A DNA stretch of 11,339 nucleotides from Bacteroidales bacterium. Its GTDB lineage: Bacteria > Bacteroidota > Bacteroidia > Bacteroidales > UBA12481. Positions 6,636 to 11,339 of this stretch are shown here, one piece after another. The DNA is taken from NCBI GenBank assembly GCA_028707745.1, contig JAQWAJ010000023.1:1-11339 (forward strand), given 5' to 3'. A model generated the notes under the pieces. That model searched no databases. It was not told where the DNA came from and saw nothing but the letters and a program-made list of their open reading frames with translations. Each line of letters begins with the position of its first letter. Position 1 is the first letter of the stretch. The translations under genes and the position numbers were made by a program.

Positions 6636-7661
6636 TCACCAGTCTGCAAAGTGTAAATCCCTGGTAAACCTCCCGAATAAAAGTGAATCCAGCGATTGCC
6701 CATCGAATGTAATTGAAGGGTATTCAATGCTCCTTGCAACAGAAAAAATTCCATATCCGTTGATCATGTTCGTGTAAACGGCCATATCCTGGGAAGCTGC
6801 GTTAATGTAAGTATCGCAGTAGTCATTTATATATTCATCCCCGACAATGATCTTAAAATCCATGTATCTGAACGACCTGACAATAACATCCGGATCATCC
6901 GGAATAGCAGCAGCTATTTGATTAAGAAAATTCTCATGCATCCGAATGTTCACTGTATCACGGACAGGATCTATCTGTTGCCATGCCACACTGTTTTTTG
7001 CAATAATATGAGCGCATTTATCAGCCCATTGGTCTGTTTTTTCCCGATAATAAAAGTCGCAGACAACACTGATGTATCTGACCTGATTCCGGTCTAACTT
7101 ACATTTGAAATCTGTATTAATTTTTCTATAGAGATCAAGAGCCATCCTTTTTAAAGGGGAAACCTTTAATGGTCCTCTCAGGATTGGCACTCTGGAATAG
7201 GCGATGTTTTTAAATTGCGGAGATGAAATTTGCAAACGCAACTCTTTGTAGTTAGATTTCCCAGAATTATGATACAAGCAAAGGTCCTGGAATAGCAGTT
7301 CTTTGTCCGACTTATAGCATGATCTGGCACATGATTGCAAGGCATTAGCCGGCAGGGTATCCTCAATCAGGGAGAATCCGGTTTCCCAAAGCTTGTATCC
7401 CGATCCCCAGGCTTCCAGGGTTATTTTTGCATCGTCAACCTTCAACTGGCTTCCGTTTTTGAGTATATCCAATGCGTTCGATTCTGCCGAAAAGGTTTTT
7501 GAAACTGTCACATAGCAAAAACCATCTTCAGGATTAACTACGCAAAAAACCACCGGAACGGGATCACCCGGGATGGTTATTTCGAGTTCGTTGGAGCAAC
7601 CGGCCAGGAGTAACAGAAGAGCCGGGAGCCAGGCATAAAGGTTGATTCGTTTTGTTGCCAT
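6636..7661 (-). CDS. DUF4249-like surface lipoprotein
   Basis: The 341-residue protein has a lipoprotein signal peptide, hydrophobic LPALLLLLAGC with the acylated Cys at 22, so it is membrane-anchored. Mature residues 26-110 (beta-rich, with VVNPEDGFCYVTVSKTF and VDDAKITLEAW) resemble the N-terminal part of DUF4249 proteins. The C-terminal YTNMINGYGIFSVAR (296-310) resembles that family's NIxNGxGIF motif. I recognise the family by these patterns only, not by a profile search. Function unknown; DUF4249 proteins are often encoded beside TonB-dependent receptors, but none is present here. The mature part has many cysteines (39-40, 49, 111, 115, 128, 187, 201, 216, 282). The ATG is 2 bases after the stop of the PKD/FISUMP gene, so the two are translated from one message. 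The gene is AT-rich: three sampled 60-base lines gave 30, 37 and 40% GC. Confidence 0.75.
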   Translation of the reverse strand: MATKRINLYAWLPALLLLLAGCSNELEITIPGDPVPVVFCVVNPEDGFCYVTVSKTFSAESNALDILKNGSQLKVDDAKITLEAWGSGYKLWETGFSLIEDTLPANALQSCARSCYKSDKELLFQDLCLYHNSGKSNYKELRLQISSPQFKNIAYSRVPILRGPLKVSPLKRMALDLYRKINTDFKCKLDRNQVRYISVVCDFYYREKTDQWADKCAHIIAKNSVAWQQIDPVRDTVNIRMHENFLNQIAAAIPDDPDVIVRSFRYMDFKIIVGDEYINDYCDTYINAASQDMAVYTNMINGYGIFSVARSIEYPSITFDGQSLDSLLFGRFTRDLHFADW

Positions 7662-7663
7662 GT

Positions 7664-8608
7664 TTATTCAGAATCTTTAATACACCTGACGCTATGGATA
7701 AACTGATATGTTCCTGAACCATCCAGATTGCTTTTCTCCGTATGCGAAAAGAGTAATCCGAGACCGGTTTGGTAGCGCAGATAGGTGCCATAAAAAGCTT
7801 GTGCGGTATCGGCATAATGATAGGAACACATATAAGAGGCCTCACCAGGACTAACTGAGCAAATGGAATCAGCAAACCTGATTGTCGCAGCCCTTCCGTT
7901 TTGAATATTCAATTCCGATAAGCCATTTTCACCCAAATAACTGACAGCAAATTCCTGTGGATACGCAACATATAACGATTGCCATTCGGGTTTGGTAGGA
8001 ATATGCCATCCATCCGGACAGATGCCCTTTATACCATTGATATCATAGTTCATGGCTTCGAACCAGGTGTACACGCTGAATGAGCGATTTCGATAAGGAT
8101 CAGTGACCCAATATCGTTCTGCAATATTATTGTTGCTCATGGGGTGGGTCCACATATCTGTTACAACCCCGTAGTTCAGACTCTCCGCCATCCACCATCG
8201 GCCATTCAGTTTTACGGTCCGGTAAATCTGCCCGTCGCGGGTATCAGTCAGAGTGGAAACGTCCTTATTGCGGCCATACACCACAATCGTATCTAAAGCC
8301 ACTGAAGTGTTCCCATCCCTGTTCAAAACCTCGACAGAAACCGCGTAGGTTCCCGGTTGCGGAAAATACCGGACCACGATTGGCTCACTGGAAAAATCCG
8401 TATCCCATATCTGGTCTCCCTCATAATCCCACCGATATTTCAAAGCCACATCATAGCCTTTATCAACACTTGACTTACTTGCATTCAATTCAAACAAGAT
8501 CGTTGAATCCCCGATTGCCGGATAAGTGGTGAGCCTGGCAACCGGGATAGATTGATCGTCGCACGAGATCAGAATAAGCAAAGCACACGCCAATAGCAGG
8601 TTTCTCAT
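7664..8608 (-). CDS. PKD + FISUMP-domain lipoprotein
   Basis: The protein has 314 residues. LLILISC is a lipobox with Cys16 as the acylated residue. Residues about 24-111 form a PKD-type Ig-like domain (YRWDYEGDQIWDTDFSSEP, then FPQPGTYAVSVEVLNRDGN). Residues about 119-312 form a Fibrobacter succinogenes major paralogous (FISUMP) domain: DTRDGQIYRTVKLNGRWWMAESLN, then GICPDGWHIPTKPEWQSL (196-213) and the closing SVRCIKD (306-312). These domains occur in surface proteins of Bacteroidota and Fibrobacterota. PKD is a structural or binding module, and the activity of FISUMP is not known. It is the first gene of a two-gene unit with the DUF4249-like lipoprotein. Upstream, TACCTTTA (8660-8653, minus strand) is a one-mismatch -7 box. 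A binding or scaffold role at the cell surface is inference. Confidence 0.87.
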   Translation of the reverse strand: MRNLLLACALLILISCDDQSIPVARLTTYPAIGDSTILFELNASKSSVDKGYDVALKYRWDYEGDQIWDTDFSSEPIVVRYFPQPGTYAVSVEVLNRDGNTSVALDTIVVYGRNKDVSTLTDTRDGQIYRTVKLNGRWWMAESLNYGVVTDMWTHPMSNNNIAERYWVTDPYRNRSFSVYTWFEAMNYDINGIKGICPDGWHIPTKPEWQSLYVAYPQEFAVSYLGENGLSELNIQNGRAATIRFADSICSVSPGEASYMCSYHYADTAQAFYGTYLRYQTGLGLLFSHTEKSNLDGSGTYQFIHSVRCIKDSE

Positions 8609-8701
8609 AGGCTACAAAATGTCGGGGGCTTAACATGGTTGGCTGATGGAAGTAAAGGTAGAAAAAAAAGGATAGGTTTGGAGAAAGTACTGCTACATAA
8701 T

Positions 8702-8770
8702 TCGGAGTAGGGCGACGGGATCCCGATTCAGACTCGGAGTAGCGCGACGGGGTCTCCGCCTCCGCGGGGA
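8702..8770. repeat. Two-copy 32-base-period intergenic repeat with hairpins
   Basis: TCGGAGTAGGGCGACGGGAT (8702-8721) recurs with two mismatches in 21 bases at 8734-8754, so the period is 32 bases. The first copy ends in a perfect CGGGATCCCG palindrome (8716-8725). The second runs into a 7-bp hairpin, TCTCCGC/GCGGGGA with loop CTCC (8753-8770, one G-T pair). It looks like a dispersed, hairpin-forming GC-rich intergenic element. It lies in the 243-base gap between the divergent FISUMP and transporter genes, a gap in which I see no other gene. Confidence 0.7.
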
Positions 8771-8851
8771 TGACAGGTGGTACGGTGAACATTTCCTTGT
8801 TTTCCTTGATTTTCTTTTATTCCTTTATCCAAACTTGAACCCGGAGCCTGA

Positions 8852-10153
8852 ATGGACAAAACTACTACGACTACCACCCAAAAGATCGGAAATTACCGCT
8901 GGCGGATATTGGCCCTGCTTTTCATGGCCACTACGATTAACTACATCGACCGGAGTATTCTCGGGGTATTGGGGCCAACGCTCCGCGACAAGGTTTTCGG
9001 GTGGACGGTACAGGATTATGCCAACATCACGATCTCCTTTCAGCTGGCTTATGCCATCGGATTGATATCCATGGGTGGGATCATCGACAAGCTTGGAACA
9101 AAAAAAGGATACACGCTCTCGATAGCCATCTGGAGTGCCTTTGGAATGCTGCATGCACTGGTTACCCGGGGCATGGGATGGATCGGCTTTGCTGCCGCCC
9201 GTTTCGGATTGGGCATCGGCGAGGCAGGGAACTTCCCGTCAGCCATCAAAACCGTGGCCGAATGGTTTCCTAAAAAAGAACGTGCGCTGGCCAGTGGAAT
9301 TTTCAATGCCGGCACCAACGTGGGCGCGATTATTGCCCCGCTGTTTATTCCGCTGATTGTGGCCAGCGACGGAACGAACTGGCAGTATGCCTTTCTCGTA
9401 ACCGGGGTGTTCAGTTTGCTCTGGATATTCCTTTGGAACCGGTATTATCAAAAGCCCGAAGTCCATCCGAAAGTCAACCAAACTGAACTCGACTATATTC
9501 TCAGCGACCCGCCTGAACCGGTGATTGAAAACCTTCCCTGGAGAAAACTTTTGCCGGTTAAGGAAACCTGGGCTTTCGCCGCCGCAAAAACTGCAGATGC
9601 CGTTTGGTGGTTCTATCTGTTCTGGGGCGGATTTTTCCTGAATGCCCGGTTCGGACTGGAACTGAAAGGATTGGCGCTGCCGCTGATCGTGATCTATCTG
9701 ATTGCGGATGTTGGAAGCATTTTTGGCGGATATCTGTCGGGGGCTTTTATCAAACGTGGCTGGACAGTGAACAAATCGCGTAAAATCACATTGCTGCTCT
9801 GCGCCATTTGCGTATTGCCCGTGACCCTGGCGCCAATCGTTGCGAATCAGTGGGTTGCCGTCCTGCTCATTGCCCTGGCAGCCGCATCGCACCAGGCCTG
9901 GTCGGCCAACGCGTTCACCCTGGTATCCGATGTATTTCCGAAGCAGGCTGTTGCCTCTGTGGTTGGAATCGGAGGGATGTGGGGAGCCGTTTCGGGTATC
10001 ATTGCCAACTTTGCGCTCGGCAAGGTGCTTACCCATGCCGGTCCGCACGGATATGTTTACGCCTTCCTCGTTGCCGGATGCGTTTACCTGATCGCCCTAG
10101 CAGCCGTTCAACTGATCATGCCAAAAATGACTCCCGTCAAACTAAACGCTTAA
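8852..10153 (+). CDS. MFS transporter, anion:cation symporter family (hexuronate-type, ExuT-like)
   Basis: This is a 433-residue inner-membrane permease with a 12-segment hydrophobic pattern. Family marks of the ACS group (ExuT, GudP and relatives) are the early NYIDRSILGVLGPTL (30-44), the TM2-3 loop GGIIDKLGTKKGY (75-87), ARFGLGIGEAGNFPSAIK (116-133) and WFPKKERALASGIFNAGT (138-155). Such proteins import hexuronates or other sugar acids with protons. Glucuronate or galacturonate is the best guess, but the substrate is not fixed by sequence. The start ATG is preceded by GGAG eight bases upstream. The gene stands alone between a repeat-bearing divergent gap and a lipoprotein gene with its own promoter box. 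No uronate isomerase or other pathway enzyme lies in the window, so the role rests on the transporter family alone. An alternative is an anion transporter of the same family for another carboxylate. Confidence 0.85.
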   Translation: MDKTTTTTTQKIGNYRWRILALLFMATTINYIDRSILGVLGPTLRDKVFGWTVQDYANITISFQLAYAIGLISMGGIIDKLGTKKGYTLSIAIWSAFGMLHALVTRGMGWIGFAAARFGLGIGEAGNFPSAIKTVAEWFPKKERALASGIFNAGTNVGAIIAPLFIPLIVASDGTNWQYAFLVTGVFSLLWIFLWNRYYQKPEVHPKVNQTELDYILSDPPEPVIENLPWRKLLPVKETWAFAAAKTADAVWWFYLFWGGFFLNARFGLELKGLALPLIVIYLIADVGSIFGGYLSGAFIKRGWTVNKSRKITLLLCAICVLPVTLAPIVANQWVAVLLIALAAASHQAWSANAFTLVSDVFPKQAVASVVGIGGMWGAVSGIIANFALGKVLTHAGPHGYVYAFLVAGCVYLIALAAVQLIMPKMTPVKLNA

Positions 10154-10170
10154 TAGATTGCCCTTTTTAT

Positions 10171-10178
10171 TATTTTTG
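10171..10178 (+). promoter_or_regulatory. -7 promoter box for the Thr-rich lipoprotein gene
   Basis: TATTTTTG fits TAnnTTTG and lies 26 bases before the ATG at 10205, in the 51-base gap after the transporter stop. No -33 TTTG at good spacing was found. It suggests that the lipoprotein is not solely dependent on read-through from the transporter. Confidence 0.45.
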
Positions 10179-10204
10179 CAGCAAATAATCAAGATAAACT
10201 AAAC

Positions 10205-11095
10205 ATGAACAAACTATCTTCCATCGCAGTGGCCCTTGCGGCTTCCACCCTGATGATTATGAGCTCCTGTGAAACAGCAACCGAGGTAACCCCGCCACTG
10301 GTAACGGTTAATCCGTCGGCAGATGTTACTGCTGCACCCGGTGAAGCCCTGACATACCAAATGCTGATTAATTCGGATACCGAGCTCAAAACCGCCGAAG
10401 TAACCGCCACGTCAAACAGTACTGTTTTATTCACGGCTGACACAACTTTCGTTGCAGGCCTTGATGCTGCCATCATTAACTTCAGCTTTAACGTTCCGGC
10501 AACTATGGCCAGCGGATCGGTCATCAAGCTCGACTTTACCGCTTCAAACGGAGCAACCACCACCGTTACCCGTACCGTTAATGTTACCATTCCTGCAGGC
10601 GAAATCAACACCTATACCGCAGTCATCATGTCGGACCTCGAAAATCCGAACGGATCGAGTTTCTATTCCATCGAGGATAACCACCTGATGAAGCTCAGCG
10701 AAGCTATTCCCGTGTCATCAGAAGTTGACCTGATCTATTATTACGGGGTAACCAACAAAGCATCGCTCTGCGCACCAGCCGACAAAACGGTCGAAGAATT
10801 TCAAGGCAAAGACAATACTTCCATCGTCAAGAAATTCACCACCCGCAACAACACCAAGCTGGGTAAGGTTACGATGACTACAGCTGCCTTCGATGCGATT
10901 ACCGACGACGTGGCGATTAAATCGAATGCCCCGGCAACAGACAAATTATTTACATCGGCAACCACATTGGCCAAAGGCGATATCATCTGGGCCGAAACGG
11001 ATGTCACCGCTAAAAAAGCGCTGATCAAAGTGGTCGATATCACCGGCACTTCATCAACCAGCATTATTACCATTGAGGTAAAAGTTCAGAAATAG
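10205..11095 (+). CDS. Thr-rich surface lipoprotein with Ig-like beta-sandwich, family not recognised
   Basis: The protein has 296 residues. The signal peptide ends in LMIMSSC, giving an acylated Cys22. Residues about 30-130 are a beta-sandwich-like, Ser/Thr/Ala/Val-rich domain with short strands (VTVNPSADVTAAPGEALTYQ, then ITIPAGE-like ending near 133). A second part, about 135-296, contains SFYSIEDNHLMKLSEA (152-167), VDLIYYYGVTNKASLCAPAD (174-193), TRNNTKLGKVTMTTAAFDAI (213-232) and a strand-rich end. I have the impression that similar second halves occur in other Bacteroidota lipoproteins but cannot name a family. No catalytic motif is visible, so a structural or ligand-binding role outside the cell is inference. 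The gene has its own -7 box and a strong terminator directly after it, so it appears to be a single-gene unit. Threonine content is unusually high. Confidence 0.8.
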   Translation: MNKLSSIAVALAASTLMIMSSCETATEVTPPLVTVNPSADVTAAPGEALTYQMLINSDTELKTAEVTATSNSTVLFTADTTFVAGLDAAIINFSFNVPATMASGSVIKLDFTASNGATTTVTRTVNVTIPAGEINTYTAVIMSDLENPNGSSFYSIEDNHLMKLSEAIPVSSEVDLIYYYGVTNKASLCAPADKTVEEFQGKDNTSIVKKFTTRNNTKLGKVTMTTAAFDAITDDVAIKSNAPATDKLFTSATTLAKGDIIWAETDVTAKKALIKVVDITGTSSTSIITIEVKVQK

Positions 11096-11115
11096 ACTCC
11101 TTTCGAGCTTAAATG

Positions 11116-11147
11116 AAAAACGCTTCCCCAAAAAGGAAGCGTTTTTT
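11116..11147 (+). terminator. Intrinsic terminator after the Thr-rich lipoprotein gene
   Basis: AAAAACGCTTCC (11116-11127) pairs perfectly with GGAAGCGTTTTT (11135-11146) across a 7-base loop, and the stem ends in a run of six T. It lies 20 bases after the TAG stop and is the clearest rho-independent terminator in the window. The A-run on the left makes it potentially active in the other direction too. Confidence 0.92.
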
Positions 11148-11162
11148 GTTAGATCCTATTCG

Positions 11163-11170
11163 TATCTTTG
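11163..11170 (+). promoter_or_regulatory. -7 promoter box for the DUF2231 gene
   Basis: TATCTTTG, an exact TAnnTTTG match, lies 29 bases before the ATG at 11200 and directly after the terminator. A TTTG exists at 11145-11148 but with a 14-base spacing, shorter than usual for a -33 box. Confidence 0.55.
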
Positions 11171-11199
11171 AGTAATAACCAACTAATAATCAAACCAAA

Positions 11200-11339
11200 A
11201 TGTTTAACTCCACACATATTCATCCGATGATCGTGCATTTCCCGATTGCACTGATCCTGGTGGGATTTCTGGCTGACGTGGTATTCCTGTTTTTCAAGGA
11301 ACAAAAATGCTTGTCAAAGATGGGATTATACCTGATGGT
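11200..11339 (+). CDS. DUF2231 membrane protein, N-terminal part only
   Basis: Forty-six codons are present before the right edge. The start MFNSTHIHPMIVHFPIALIL followed by VGFLADVVFLFF is the typical opening of DUF2231 proteins: HP..VHFPIAL leads into the first membrane helix, and the family usually has four. Conserved histidines at residues 8 and 13 near the membrane surface are characteristic; a metal or haem role has been suggested for such histidines, but I treat that as unproven here. The chosen ATG follows an A-rich leader with no Shine-Dalgarno sequence, and a -7 box lies 29 bases upstream. The product is truncated by the window, not by mutation. Confidence 0.8.
   Translation, partial: MFNSTHIHPMIVHFPIALILVGFLADVVFLFFKEQKCLSKMGLYLM

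Noticed and set aside
8673..8680. TAGGTTTG on the plus strand as a -7 box for the transporter gene
   Set aside because: It would give a leader of about 170 bases running through the repeat and has no -33 partner, so chance is as likely.
9239..10048. A 269-codon minus-strand frame
   Set aside because: It is antisense to the ACS-family transporter, rich in Gln/Arg/Gly as expected of a shadow, with no recognisable domain or promoter.

Overview
The window looks like a chromosomal segment from a Bacteroidota bacterium, probably of the Bacteroidales/Marinilabiliales kind (inference). The evidence is a type IX secretion (T9SS) C-terminal sorting domain on a rhodanese protein, several lipoproteins including FISUMP and DUF4249-like types, starts without clear Shine-Dalgarno sites in A-rich leaders, and four copies of the Bacteroidota -7 promoter box TAnnTTTG 18-29 bases before start codons. 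No rRNA, tRNA, CRISPR array, transposase or phage gene was seen.

Left part (1-4700), all on the minus strand. In transcription order it holds a ROK-family sugar kinase, a FucP/GluP-type sugar permease 17 bases behind it (a likely sugar uptake and phosphorylation operon), a secreted rhodanese with its own promoter, a tandem array of 7-base repeats, and a large membrane-anchored or secreted protein of glycosidase-like shape. That last protein runs off the left edge: 549 codons are open without a stop.

Middle (4908-8608). A plus-strand secreted M14 zinc carboxypeptidase converges on a minus-strand pair of lipoprotein genes (PKD + FISUMP, then DUF4249-like) that sit 2 bases apart. The convergent gap carries a 10-bp hairpin and more of the same 7-base repeats. 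The lipoprotein pair is visibly more AT-rich than its neighbours in the lines I counted, and has repeat loci on both sides.

Right part (8852-11339), plus strand. It holds an ACS-family (hexuronate-type) MFS transporter, a threonine-rich lipoprotein with its own promoter box and a strong intrinsic terminator, and the start of a DUF2231 membrane protein cut by the right edge.

The overall theme is carbohydrate use: two sugar permeases, a sugar kinase and a glycosidase-like surface enzyme, with surface proteins and a secreted peptidase around them. I found no complete new defence or mobile system. The most unusual material is the heptad repeat family placed directly behind stop codons, and the AT-rich lipoprotein pair between repeat loci.
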